Origin: Mastigamoeba balamuthi
Lineage: Eukaryota > Evosea > Mastigamoebida > Mastigamoebidae
Reading direction: 5' to 3'
Length of the DNA: 64,000 nt
NCBI GenBank assembly: GCA_902651635.1
Contig: CACRSC010000043.1
Coordinates: 44,085-108,084 of the forward strand
Shown: positions 35,301 through 47,230 of the stretch, piece by piece
Numbering within the stretch: the first letter of the stretch is position 1
How the letters are laid out: every line of letters begins with the position of its first letter
Position numbers and translations under genes: made by a program
Notes under the pieces: generated by a model
Told to the model about the DNA's origin: nothing
Databases searched by the model: none
What the model saw: the letters and a program-made list of their open reading frames with translations, nothing else

Positions 35301-38300
35301 GCCGACATCGACGTGCAGAACCTCGAAGGTGGCAGGGTTTGCCTTCCGGATTGCGGACACGAACGACTCGCGAGTGACATGGCCGCTGAGGTGAGCGGTC
35401 GTCATGCCGAAGCCATCGTCGAGGGCCTTGCTGTGAACAAACTGCGTCTTTCCCAAGCCTGCGATCGTAGAGGAAACAACGCACACGTCGGGGAACAAGC
35501 ACGAGAGCTCGTCACGGACCTCAGAATCGGAGGGGCCGGTGACACACTTGATCTTCGTCTTGAAGAAGTGCACAAACTGCCGTGCTCCATCAGAGTCGCT
35601 GTCTGCAATGACGAGAACGAGCAAGTGCTTTCCTGCGCCCTCCATTTCGCAGGCTCGAGACACGAGTGCGGTTTGAACAGCGAAGGACATGGCATCGACG
35701 TGCGAAACGCAGAAGAGGTGTGTTCCATCGCTTTCTCTGCAGCGAGCCAGAAGCAACTCCACGTCCTCTACATCCGTCTCTGTTGAGCCCACGAGCAGTT
35801 CTCCTGGAATGGGAAGACGCCCGAATACCGCGTACTCCCCGACAACGACATTGAGAGCCCGCTCGGTCTTACCTTCGGACTCAACAACAAGCACAATCCC
35901 TGGGTCTGGCAGAAGGCACCCCGCTTCCTGTGCCATTTTGATGCACCGGGCAGAGAATGAACGGGTAACTGGCGCGATTGCTTTCTCCGCAAGAGCCCCA
36001 AGAGCAGCACCGACTGCGTCTATGATCTCTGCCTTGGGCTTTGGCTTCATCAGCTGTGGGAGCTTGTAGAATTCTTCCTCGTCGATGTGGAGCACCTGGA
36101 GCAGTGAAAGCAGCACCTCTTGTTCCTCTCGCGACAGCGTCCTTTGCTGCTGCGCAGCGTCACAGAGGAGAAGTGTTTGATGCATCGTCAGAGATTTGAG
36201 TATGGGAAACCGCTCCCGAGAAGACCAGATAGCTTTCTGCGCATCTGCGAGCTCGGCTTTCAGGCCACATCTGGCCTCTGCCATGGCGCCCAGCCTTGCA
36301 GAAACTGAGAACAAGCTCGCCTGCCTGACGCCGGCCTTGAGCAAGCTGTTCATGGTATCCTCTATGTCGCACGTGGCAGACACGACCTCAGCAAATTCGA
36401 TGTACCGGGAGGGAACAGCAGCCGTCTGTGCCGCGAGCATTGCTTTGCTCCGCAGTTCGACCATCTCCTCCTTGAGGAAGCTCCTCTGCTCTCCCTTCGA
36501 TGCGGAGTCCAGGACCAGCTTCGATGTGCACTGTGCACTCCCGAGTGAGAACTCTACATGGCAGGCGCCCGTCAAAGCAGCCTCGATTGCGCTGAGACGT
36601 ATCTCCGTTCTGTTGATCAGGCTGTCCAAAACTGCGAACAGGGCGCCCCCGCTTTCCTTGCAGATGCGAAGTCTGTCGAGCATCTTGGGAGTCTGTACGC
36701 AGGTCCCCAAAGTCGCAGCAAACTCGGCGAAGGTGGAAAACGAGCCGGTCAGTAATGGCTGCAAGCACCCCTTGAGCTCGACGAGCTCTGTGAGAGCCCC
36801 GCCTGGTACATCGGCATCCACGTCGGTTTCCGCGTTGGCATCGATTATCGATCGGAGGTCCTCTTTTGAGTACTTGCGCAGATTGGCAACGAGATCGTCT
36901 GCACGCGAAAGCTCGTGAACCGTTCTCCAACCTGTAAGCGTGGTAACGCTGTTCCCTAGGTACCTTTCCATCTCTCGAGCAGACTCGGCAACAGACCAAA
37001 CAGATGTCTCCTTCACAGTGAGGGTGGCGGCAAAACTGCTGTGCATCTTCCTCAGATCTGCGACGAGCTGGTCTTGGCCAAAGAGTGTTCCGCATTTCTC
37101 CAGACTTCCCGATCGAGCCTCGATATCCTCTGCCCTGAGGGCACAGCGCAGTGCGTCGAAGACACCCTCGTCCGCCTGAAGTCCTAAGGACGCCACTGGA
37201 CTGATTTCGCTTCCCTCCAGAAAACACCCGTGGAGAGAGGACATAGCGTCGTGCCAGCTGAGCTTCTCCGACCGCGAGAGAGCCAGCTTCCAGAAGTCCC
37301 TCCACAGAGAGTTGGCGCTTCTAATTGCCTCGGACATCGCTATGAGACCGGGGCTTCTCGAGATGACGCCTGCCAGAGTGTTCTTGAAGCACATCGTCTG
37401 AAGTGCAGCAGACGACTCGGATACGGTGCTGAGTATCGACTCCGCCGGCTTCCACGCCTCGGCATCCATTGCCATGCACAGAGTAATGTCTTTGCCCCCA
37501 GTTACACTTGTGTATTCGCGAAGCTGTTCGAGAGCTTTCTTGCACCACTCGACATCGTCGAAGAGGGAACCGCTTGAGGGGTCTCCACAGCACTCCCACA
37601 AGTAGACGCAGGTCTCCAGTGACTTGCGGCGCTCCTGCAGTGCGAGGAACATCGCAGACGTTCGGGCAACATCCTCTTCGATCAGGCGCACGGAGCACCC
37701 CACAGCTGCGGCGAGCAAAGCAGTTAGGCCCGCGGTACAATCTTGTTCTCTCAGCGGGAGAGACTGTACGTCTCTCAGGGAGAGTGTCTGCCTCCTGAGT
37801 TGCTCGGAAAGTGCCCTTGCAGCACTCCGAACAGTGGTGATGCTCGTGTGCGAGTTCAGTCTCGAGACAGAGCCGACGGCCGATAGGACCTGAGTCCATA
37901 GGCACCTGGAGTTCGCGGCGTCTGTGACGACCGAAAGATGACTGGCTTCATCACTCGGTTTGCAGTAGTCCATCAGGACGCATACTGCATCCTCGGCGAG
38001 TTTTCCGGGGACGTTGAGGGGGCATCCCGGTCTCGTTTCACACAGAAGCGAGAGAATCCGGGAGAGCCGCTCCAGGCCCTCTCTCGAGTGCTCGCTCTCT
38101 CGTTCAACGTGCCAGCGGAGGGCTGAGAGGAAGGCCGTGGCTGCCCGCGACGACAACCGCGTGTCCTTGAGAGTACAGAGTTCCGCAGAAACGCACGTGG
38201 CTGATGAGTAGAAGATGTCGTGTGGAATAGTCTCGGAGCATGTGGACGCATACTGTAACATCCCTGCGTGAAGATCGGCGCTCTTCTGGGCGAAGAGCAG

Positions 38301-41300
38301 TGCATTGTGCCACACATAAGCACACGGGTTGATCTCTGGGCCCTCTGGCACGGAACGGCCGATCCAACGCCCACACAACGGAGCCAAGTCTGACTTCGCA
38401 ACCGAGGGCATCTTGCAGATGCTGTCGACCATTCTGGGTATCTCCGAAATGAGGTTGCAGTCCAGCATCGTGGACAAAAGCTCCATACACGACCCCTGTC
38501 CGAACAGCTTCTCCTGGCAAAACGCCGGGTACATGCGGCGGAACGCCTCTGTGGGCCTCTCTCGAAGCAGCTCCAACAGCGCTTTCCGCGTATCGGAGTG
38601 ATGCAGGGCAGCAAGTGCGTCGACCACCTCTACGAGGCTGGCCACGTCACCACTCTCTCGGTACAGCGATACCAGCTTGTTGCGAAAAGGTTCGTTTCCA
38701 TCGGCGACGAGCAGACGATCACTGACTCGGACGAGAGCCTTTACAGACCGGCTAACTCCAAGGCACAACGAAACCACGAAATCCAGATCGGCGGGCGGCA
38801 GCGAGCGTACAGCCTCCACATCGATGAGGCTGAGAACCTTCAGTAGTGTCGAGTCTGAGGGGAGTTCCCCTCCCGAGGCCAAAGAGCGTCTGACTTCGGC
38901 AATCAGCCTGCTCGGGGGAAAGCACTCGTTCCTTCGCACACAGGCCAGCCAGTCGAAATTCGCCCTACATGAAGCGGCGACCAGAACGCTGAGGCCCACT
39001 TGCATGAACTGTTGTAGCGGGTGAAACTGGCTGGCTTTGAAGGTGGAGAGGGATCCACTCAGCGTTCGGAGGCACAGGAAGGTATCGAGAGGGCAGCAGA
39101 TCGAAACAGCTTTGGGGTTACTGCAGCCGACAAGCGAGATGAATGCGGCACAGTGCCAGGGCTTGCGCTGGTCGATCTCCGGGAAGCTCCTCTGGACAGC
39201 TTCGTCGCTTTCTGCGAGCTTTGTTTGGCACTGCTGGAGGAGGCATCCCAGAATCGAGCAGTTTTCGGTGGACCCGATGGCGAACTGGAAATACGACTGG
39301 AACTGGTCTGCCCACTTCGTTTCCCTGAAGAACGTGAAGTGGTATGGGGCTGCGATCGGCAGCACCACAGATGAAGACCCTGTTTTCTCGTAGCGGTGGG
39401 CATCGTTTCTTACGAGAAGGTGGTACTCGGCAGTCTCCTGGGCCTCTCTCGCGAAGAAGTGCAGGCTCTTCGACCGCCAGACGGTGGGCGACATCTTCTC
39501 CATCTCCTCCTGGTCAATGTGGTGAGTTCGTTTGGCATCAGCGGAAGACAGACCTGAGGGATGCAGCTGCTTCCCATCTCCAGTGCGCTGCCGATCAGCA
39601 GCACAGAGGACGAGCCAGCTGATAGCTGGACGAAAAGCTGTGTGCCCTGCGCTGGCGAGTCCGCGAGTGGAGACCGACAGTGGCGAAGGCAGTCGCAAAC
39701 TGACTCGGCTCTCCTGTAGTCGTACTCGATCCTCTTCGCGTTCTGCATGGCCTTCTCCAGCATCCGGAGCATCCGGACGGCCATCTGGGGGAATCGCGCT
39801 GCCCACTGCGCTGTCCCCGCACTCAGACCGCCAAGAACAACCGCCAGGGACACAACCGAGTTGGAGGCCACACGGTTGGAGTCCAGGGCAACTCTCGCCA
39901 GCGCGGTGACGGCAGCCACTTCGTTGACGTTCCACCCAGAGGTCTGTTGTTCGAGGTCTCTGGTCTCCTCCGACGCCTTGTGCAAACTCCCTGCGGCAGT
40001 CGACAGCACTGCGTGCAGGGCCAGAGCTGCGAACTGCGTTGTTTCGCAGGCACCCCCGTCGCTGAGCGACGTCGGCCCCTTGACGAACACCCAATCGAGG
40101 CTCGGGTCGACAGGCTGCCATTCCGAGTCGGCGCCGTTGAAGCTGACGCGGTACTCTGTCGGGTCCCGGACGCTGACAGTGGCTTCGAAGACGCTGGTCC
40201 CGAAGACCGTCAGGACGCCACCCAGCGCGGCTGCTCTCTCCCCCGTGGTCTCCACGATGTGCCCGGCCCCCGCGGGCGGCATGGCACACGAGATGAAGGT
40301 CACCCTGCGCTTGGGCAACGGCATGATCACGCTGAGCACAGCGCTTAACTGCGAGCATCGGTGAGGTGCTGTGATCCTCGAGGGCGACGGCGCACGAATC
40401 CGCCCGAGTGGCCTTCGGGTTTCTCGGAGGTCGTCGCTCCTGCCTCCAGCCTGCTGGCAGGGTCCTCTGGGGTGGGCGGAGGGTCCATGCTCGGGGGCTG
40501 GTCTACCGCGTTGGTGAGCGTCTCGAGGTCGCTGCCCTCGCCCACTGCCCTCTGGCTCTGCTGGTCGCCAGAGTCCACTTGCGGCGAGACCTCGGCGCTG
40601 TCCTGGGGAGGAGCGTGTCCCTGCTCTGCGCTGGCGGTGCTGTCGGCGGTGCACGGGGATGGCGGCTCTCTCGAGAGCACAGCAGCCGCGGTGCGGCACA
40701 GGGGGCACATTGCCGGCTGCCCTGCAGAGGCGGAGGCCAGATCCCCAGAGTACTCGCCGCAGAGCTCGCAAGGCAGGAGCAGCTGGTGGCGCCTCTTCTT
40801 GTGCAGAACGCCGCTGCACTCGCGGCACAGCAGGCCGCACTCGGCGCACAGCACCTCCGCTCTGGATTCGTCGCAGTTGGTGCACATTGCGTCCTTGCTC
40901 TGCTCCACGACCACTGGTGGCACGTGTAAGTGATCGGGACAGCCATGAAAACATCAAGTTCAATTCAATTAATTCAATTCCCATATCCACTTAGCCCTTT
41001 CATCCCCGTTGACGCACAGTGTGGCCGCTGCTGTGAGGACCCCGCCGAGTGCAGGTAGACGTAGCAGCCCCGGCACAGGCACGCACCGCCGCACCCACCG
41101 CACGCCGGCACGCGGCCCCGGGCGCCGCACCTCTGGCACGCGTCCGCGTGGAAGAGGTCGCAGCGCCCGTCGTCCCCCGACGACGACGACGACGACGGCG
41201 GCTGCCCAGGCGGTGTGGGCACGGCAGAGGCGGGCTGCGCGTGGCCGGCGCCGAAGAAGCAGCTGGCGCACTGGCGGCGCGCGGGACACCCAGAGGTCTC

Positions 41301-41372
41301 GGGGCACGAGTAGAGGGAGGCGCTCTCGCGACCGCAGGCGCTGCAGCGCCCGCTGTCGCTCGTTTCGTACAT
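26337..41372 (-). CDS. RNF213/mysterin-like giant AAA+ protein with B-box and RZ finger
   Basis: About 4,928 residues from exons 41018-41372, 40396-40913, 39554-40348, 27612-39509 and 26337-27557, with exact phases. The N-terminus has Cys-rich zinc clusters and a B-box-like CTNCDESRAEVLCAECG...CREC. A long helical region follows. Then AAA module 1 has Walker A GHTGCGKTSL (34.34 kb) and Walker B VFFDEANT. AAA module 2 has GKPGCSKSL (33.27 kb) and VLLDEVGLAEHSR. The C-terminal third carries an RZ finger (CGYRYLIGECGG...CPQCKKVIGG, 28.64-28.75 kb). These are hallmarks of RNF213, a dynein-like ATPase and ubiquitin ligase acting on lipid droplets and intracellular bacteria. I find no RING between AAA and RZ. 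Relative to human RNF213 the RZ finger seems to have Tyr in place of a zinc-ligand His. Open frame upstream of 39554 in the exon-4 frame is spurious. More small in-frame introns may remain in the 11.9-kb exon. Confidence 0.85.
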
Positions 41373-42007
41373 TGGGTTTGTTTGCTCGACTGGTGTTGTA
41401 GGTCTGTGACAGAGGGCGTTGACGGGACCGGTTCCGGAAATGTCCCGTGGAGACCCATCGGGTCTCCTCGCTGAAATTATGTGAGACGAGAAAGGGTTGA
41501 ACGGAGCTCACGGTTACAGAGCAGACCAGATGACCGGGCAGACGCGGCTGATTGATAGATGGCAACGGGCGAATTGCATTCCGTGCTATTTTATTTTCCG
41601 ATTGTTATTTCGATTGAAACTCAGATTGATCAACTCGTTCCCTCTGACAAGCAGACTCTACCGAGACATGCCTGAGTTCGGAGACTGCTGAGCCAGAGCT
41701 ACCTGATAGCTTATTCCGCCATATTGTTTGTTTTGCTACATTTGTCCCAGGACTTTGGGAGCCGATTTCGAGACTGAGTGACAATGGTGCACTTGGTCCA
41801 ATTTCAAGACTGATGGTCCTCCCACCCGCGCCTACAACCTCTCTCCGGGAACCTTAGCAGGGGCGGATGCTGTTATTCTCCGCTCACCGGAGTTGGACAT
41901 GCAGTATCTCAGGGAAAACTTTCTGCGGAAATCGTCCTGTGCGGCTGCCTAAGTTCACAAAACCCCTTCTGTGTGCCGGGGTGCGGGGTGGCTGTTGTAC
42001 TAGTACG
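41373..42007. promoter_or_regulatory. Divergent promoter region (RNF213-like and PIG-H-like genes)
   Basis: 635 bp between two divergent starts. It is AT-richer in the middle (TTTTATTTTCCGATTG near 41590). I see no gene and no strong core element. It must hold both promoters. Confidence 0.4.
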
Positions 42008-42619
42008 ATGCTCTCGTGCGGCGCTCTGCCGGGCGGCGACTTCGGCGCCACGGCGTCGCGCCGTCGCAGCGGCTCGGTTGCCTGTTCTGTTGTATTCTTC
42101 GTCGTCTCGGCCTGCGTCGTCGCTGCTGCGCTTGCGGTTCTCCCCGATCCTGTCTCCGTGCCCGCGGCCTCCGCATACCTCTCGGCCGCGTTCCTAGCCA
42201 TCGAGTGGCTGCTGCGATCGCGGGTCACGGAGACCGTCGTGGTGACCAAGGGTGGCGCCGGGGCTGCTGCTGCCGCTCGTGGCCGCCGCGCAGGTGTTAT
42301 GGAGCTTCCCAGCGAGCGTGTGACGGGCCTCAGCCTCTTTGAGGGCCGCAGGCCCGACGGCACGCCGGTGCTGATGGTGGCGCTGGTCATGGACGACCGA
42401 GACCTCCCTGTTGTACTCTTCGAGGTCCGCCTGTCCCCCCCCCTCCTGATCGCTCTCGGGGGCGGGATTGCGATTTCCATCAGGGCTTCCGTCTTTCTGA
42501 ACTGGCCCTGCTCCTGTGCTCACACCCACCGTCCCCGCCCCCTCCAGAAATTCAGCGTGGCGCCCGACGACGCCATGAACCTCTACAACGGCCTGCTGCA
42601 GTATCTGTTGTACGAGTAG
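42008..42619 (+). CDS. PIGH: PIG-H-like subunit of GPI-GlcNAc transferase
   Basis: A 162-residue protein with one intron (42425-42547). The N-terminus is followed by two adjacent hydrophobic spans (SVVFFVVSACVVAAALAVL and AYLSAAFLAIEWLL), then a small globular domain: ETVVVTKGG, then ELPSERVTGLSLFEG, VLMVALVMDD, LPVVLFEKF and a C-terminal LYNGLLQYLLYE helix. Two spans plus the E-V...P-x-x-I-x-x-x-x-x-E...V-LF pattern match the PIG-H fold. PIG-H works with PIG-A in the first step of GPI anchor synthesis on the ER. Human PIG-H is 188 residues. Without the intron removed the tail would gain a spurious Pro/His-rich insert. The family call is from pattern and topology only. Confidence 0.6.
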   Translation: MLSCGALPGGDFGATASRRRSGSVACSVVFFVVSACVVAAALAVLPDPVSVPAASAYLSAAFLAIEWLLRSRVTETVVVTKGGAGAAAAARGRRAGVMELPSERVTGLSLFEGRRPDGTPVLMVALVMDDRDLPVVLFEVRLSPPLLIALGGGIAISIRASVFLNWPCSCAHTHRPRPLQKFSVAPDDAMNLYNGLLQYLLYE

Positions 42620-43011
42620 TCGACGGCGAGGAGCACCCCCATAACTTTTCCCGCATGTGGGGGAATACCGTTGTTACTGCCCGCTAGTCAAATAACTCGA
42701 AATATATCACGTGATCCCGATCCCGCCTCCGCGCGGCATCGGCGGCCACTAGCCCACCCATGCCCTATGCAGCACCAGCCCTTTTCGCCAAATTCGCCGC
42801 ACACCTTCTGACAGACAACGCTCCCGCATAATATGCCCGTTGGGGACAAAGGTCCAAAAGGCCTCCCAATCCTCCCGTTGGCGCATTTGCACTCGGCTAG
42901 GCCGCGCGCCACTCCAAGATCCGCGAATGCACCGCCGGCTGTCATGGCCGAGATTGTCCTATCAATAAATATCTCTGATATTTTCGTCGGGTCCTCTCTT
43001 CCCGGGATCGC
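42620..43011 (+). promoter_or_regulatory. Upstream region of the ZFC3H1-like gene with GATATTT motif
   Basis: About 390 bp with no gene. Just 30-50 bp before the ATG at 43012 it has AATAAATATCTCTGATATTTTC (42963-42984). This AT block stands out against GC-rich surroundings and resembles GATATT blocks before other genes here. It is likely a core promoter element. Confidence 0.45.
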
Positions 43012-46000
43012 ATGCAGCCGCGCGCCGCGCAGACAGCGATGGGAGGGCAGTCGCGGCCCGCGCGTCGCTCGGCGAGCCCCGCGGCAGCAGCGCCCACGCG
43101 CCGCTCCCCGGCCCTCCTGCGGCAGTCGGTGCCGGCACGCGCCTCCTCTGCCCCGCCGCCGCGCACACGCCTGCTGTCCAACGCCCCCGTCTCATGGGTC
43201 TTCTCGTTTGCCGATCTCGAGGCCCCGAGGCAGACCCCAGCGCAGGCCCCCAAGGTCGTCCCCGCGCCCCGGGAGCCTGCGAAGAAGAAGCAGAGGCTGC
43301 AGGTGCTTCTCCCCAGGGGGGCCCCCCCAGGGCGTCAACGTCGGTGACACTGCGTGACGTGTGATGTGACGTTGGCACTGGCGTGGACTCCCGGCTGATC
43401 CGCTGCGGGTCGTCTTTGCCCAGAATTCGTCGGATGATGTCAGGCAGGAGCTCGCGAGCGCCGTGTCGCAGCTGGAGCAGGCCAGGCAGCAGAAGCAGCA
43501 AGGCGAGGCCTCTCTCAAGGCCATCTCGGACACCTTCCTCTCAGCCGTACGTCCCCACGGAGCGCCTTTATGACGTCACCGCCGGTGTGATGACAGCGCA
43601 CTGACGTGCCGCTGGCGCGAAACCGACAGAAATTGGAAGAGGAGAGGGCGCAGGCGGCCGTGAGGGATCTTGAGAAGAGGTTGGAGGAGGCCCGCGCCGC
43701 GCACCAGTCGCGCGTCCAGGCCTCCTCCGAGATCGCGCGGGCCCGCGACCAGCAGGCCGAGCTTTCCAGGGCCATCGCGCAGCGCTGCGACGAGCTTGGC
43801 AAGCGCGTAACGGAGCTGAACGCCCGCTTTGACTCCGCCATGGCCGCTGCCAAGGCCCGGGCCCAGGCTGCCCAGAGCGCCGCTGCCCCTGCTGCCAGCG
43901 AGATTGTCTCGCCGATCCCGCACAGGGAGGCGGCGCCTCCCACGTCTCCTGCGCCCCTGGACGAGGAGGTCCTGCTGGGGGCGGACGCGATGCACGTTCA
44001 TTCGGAGTCCCGCGTTCTGGACGCTGTCATACCCGCGATCGCGCCGTCCTGCGTGGTCTCGCTGCACGTGCCGCCCGAGTCGCACCACCTCGCGGCCCTC
44101 GACGACTCTGGCGGTTCTGGCGATGACGTGCTGACCGGGCTGCAGCTCCCGCGCTTGGGAGAGCCCGACGCGGTGCCGTACACCGCCAGGATCCGCGCAG
44201 AGCGCACGACGGGGAGGCTCCCGGCCCGTGTGCTGGCGTCGCAGACGTACAGCAACCGAGTGGACCCCGTGGCGACGCTCTGCAGGTTCGATCTGCACGG
44301 GAAGTGCAACGACGACGAGTGCCCGTGGCTGCACGTTTCCGACGTCCGCATGGCCCCAGCCGACGTGCTGCGCGACATCGCGTCGCGCGCGCCCGGCGTC
44401 CTCAGCAGAGCCGAGGTCGAGCGGTACGTTGGAGCGCTGCGCACGATGCGGCTCGAGGACGTGGTCGGCAGCATGACGGCGGCCATGAGGGACAGGGGAG
44501 TGCCGCCGTACGCGTCGCTTGTGCCGCGCAGCGTGGCCAGGAACAGGAGGCCGCTGCCGCCGCGGCCCCTGAGGGCGCGCGCCAGGAGGGCAGCGAGCGA
44601 CGCCCCCGCGGCGGGGGAGGAGGTGGAGGAGGACGTAGTGGAGGATACGGAGGAGCAGAGGTACTGCAAGGGAGATGATGAGGAGCCCACTTCGCTCGAC
44701 ACGGACACGTCGGGGACAGGCGTCGAGAGGGCCCTGAAGATGCTCGAGCGCGGCACAGACGCCAGCTCGGCGGACAAGAGGGACGCGGCCCTCAACGCCC
44801 TGGCCCGCGCCCTCGAGGAGGCGCCGACGGACCCGGACCTCTGGCGTCTGCACCTGCGCCTCTACTCGCAGCGCTTCGGGAACACGTCGCCAGACGACGT
44901 GAAGCAGGCGTTCGAGGAGGCCGTCTCTCGGTGCCCCGCGCCCTGCGTATGGCTCGAGTGCGTCGCCGGTTGCGTTGCAGAGTGCTCGCTGACAGCCTGG
45001 TCACCCCGCAGATATGCCGAGTGGTGCAAGGGAGACACGAGCGCCAAGGTGGCCGTCTGCAACCGCGCGGTGGGATCGTTGCTGGAGCAGCACATGGCCG
45101 AGAGCGACGGCGACTCGTTCTCGCCCGCGTCCCGCGAGAGGGCGTACGCGCTTGTGGAAATCATACTCGAGCACGCGCGCATGCTGGCCTCGATGGGACT
45201 TGCCAACGAGTCAATGGCCGTGCTGCTGGCGTACACCGAGGACTGGGCCGACTCGCTGCCCCCGCTGGCGTACTGCGCCCTCACGCTGGCGTACGTCTAC
45301 GCGCTGCGGCACAGAAGGCTCCCGACGACTCCCGCGATGTGCGCGATGTTCGGCCCCAAGGGCTCGCGGTTCTGGCAGATGGCCATCGACTGGCGCAGCT
45401 ACAGCGTGTCGGACGGTGTCTCTCTGCACTACGAGATGCCCAAGACCGGGACAGACGAGCTGCTCGCCAAGTCGCGCGAACATCTGCTGGCGGCTGCCGA
45501 GATGCTAGCGTCCACCGGGGCCTCGTGCGAGTCTCTGATGCTGATCATCAACTGCGCGCTTCTGTACACTCACGTGGGGCTCGACGACGAGGCTGCGGCG
45601 CTGTGTCACAAGCACCTGGCTTCGCACCCCGAGTCGTGGCAGATGCGCGTCCTACACGCCGCGCTATGCGTCGCTGGGCCGTGCCCGTGCCCCGTGCCCC
45701 CGCTGAACGCGGGAGACAGCGGGTACTTTGCGCTGCGAGTGTTCGAAGCGCACGAGCACGTCCGCCACGAGAGGTGGGATGCCGCCGCCGACGTCCTCTC
45801 GGCGGCCGTGGCGCCCCTCGTGGCACCGGAGACCGCTGCTGCGCCGCTCGTTGTGTACCAGGTGCTGCTGGGGTGCGCCAGCCCCAAAACAGCGAGCACG
45901 GTCCACCTCGCGCCAGAGGTCTCGGCCGGGGCGTTCTCGGGCGACGTGCACTGCTGGATGGCTTACGCGCTCTGTGCGTCTCTGCGCAAGGAGCCCGCGG

Positions 46001-46956
46001 CTGTCGTCGAGGACGTGAGGGCTGTGCACCAGCAGGCGTCCTGCGCGCTGTCCGATGTGCAGGACAAGGAGGCCGTGTGGCTGCAGTGCGCACTGTTGGT
46101 CCTGCACAGGTGGCCCGCGTCGACGGGGGCCCTGTTCGACGCCGCCCTGCTCTGCGTCCCGGCTGCCGTGCCGGTCCCGATACAGTGCTACCACGAGCGT
46201 GTGCATCCGCCGTACCTAAAGGTGCGCGCGGCTTCCCTCTCGCGCTTGCTCGCTGACCGCGTGCTCCAGGACTACCAGTTCAGCAACGTTCTGGCAATGG
46301 CGCACCTGACGGTGCTGCCCGTTTGGAAGCACAGCGCGTTCCTGTTCCACTGTGTCACAGAGAGGCAGCCCTCCAACACGGACCTCGCCACTCTGTGCAC
46401 CACTTACGCACCCGGCACCCCCCCGCTTCGCCGCATTGACGCTACGCCTCTCTGTTACCGTGGGATTGTGTGTTCTGCAGGGGCGCCAAGTGGGAGGCCA
46501 AGTGCCACAGGAGCCCGATGAGGGCGCTGGTGTTGTGCAGGGCGCCCCTGGAGGCGCCCTTCGCGCCGCCAGACGCGTGGGCGGGGGCCGCCGCCGCAGC
46601 TGTGGAAGCCGGGGACCTGATGCTGGCGCGCAACTTCTTCGAGAGGGCTGTGTTGGTCTGAGTTGCCTCTCGCGCTTTGCTACGTCATTAACCCGCCCAC
46701 GGTTTTATTGCGCGTTGTTTTTCTCGCTCCCCTCTTCCCCCCTACGCAGAAGTATCCCCTCTGTGCTGCGCTCTGGTCACTGTTCTTTGACTTTGAAGCA
46801 GAGTACGGGAGCAAGGAGCGAGTCGACTGGATTGTATCTACGACCAATGCCAAGGTAAGTGATCCCCGTGCTGCGGCACAGACTCAAAGCCTTGCGTCCC
46901 TCCCCTTCCCCCAGGGGCTGGCGCTGGCGCGCGGAGGGCGCGGGACGACGGGGTAG
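43012..46956 (+). CDS. ZFC3H1: ZFC3H1/Red1-like nuclear exosome adaptor
   Basis: An 1,132-residue protein from eight exons (introns 43303-43423, 43547-43629, 44958-45011, 46222-46269, 46395-46480, 46656-46749, 46855-46914). In order: a basic Ser/Ala/Arg-rich N-terminus, a coiled coil (KLEEERAQAAVRDLEKRLEE region), then CRFDLHGKCNDDECPWLH near residue 310. That motif is the signature of the zf-C3H1 domain of ZFC3H1. An acidic linker follows, then half-a-TPR-like repeats (DLWRLHLRLYSQR, VWLEYAEWCKGDTS after intron removal, LMLARNFFERAV). ZFC3H1 with MTR4 forms the PAXT connection that feeds polyadenylated nuclear RNA to the exosome; Red1 does this in fission yeast. The introns at 44958 and 46222 are in frame and are inferred from repeat register and GTGCG donors. 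Confidence 0.82.
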
Positions 46957-47082
46957 TTGACTCGTGGTCCTTGCTCCTGTGCTCTGGGGGTATGTACCTC
47001 CCTAGCACCACACAACGCACACGCAGCGCTACCCCTCCATCCTAACAGCAGAGTCGCGGGTGTCTGAGACCTGCCGAGTCGA

Positions 47083-47088
47083 ATAAAG
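47083..47088 (+). terminator. AATAAA polyadenylation signal
   Basis: A canonical AATAAA hexamer lies 127 bp after the stop of the ZFC3H1-like gene and before the next start at 47231. It is one of few clean hexamers in this window and is plausible as the 3' end signal. Confidence 0.5.
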
Positions 47089-47230
47089 AAACTCGTGGTT
47101 CGTTTCACTCTGTGTTTTTGTCGCCTACTGTTGTGGCCGTGACTGGGGTGGTCGCTGAGTGCGCTGAGTGGTGACGCAATTGCGGAGAGAGATATTTTCC
47201 GTTCAGATTTTCATCTGTGTTGTGGGGGCC

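Noticed and set aside
39554-40358. N-terminal 270 residues of the unbroken giant minus-strand frame
   Set aside because: This stretch is Arg/Gly-rich nonsense. The adjacent frame encodes LPKRRVTFISCAMPPAG and joins through a 44-nt intron at 39510-39553, so the giant frame upstream of that point is spurious.
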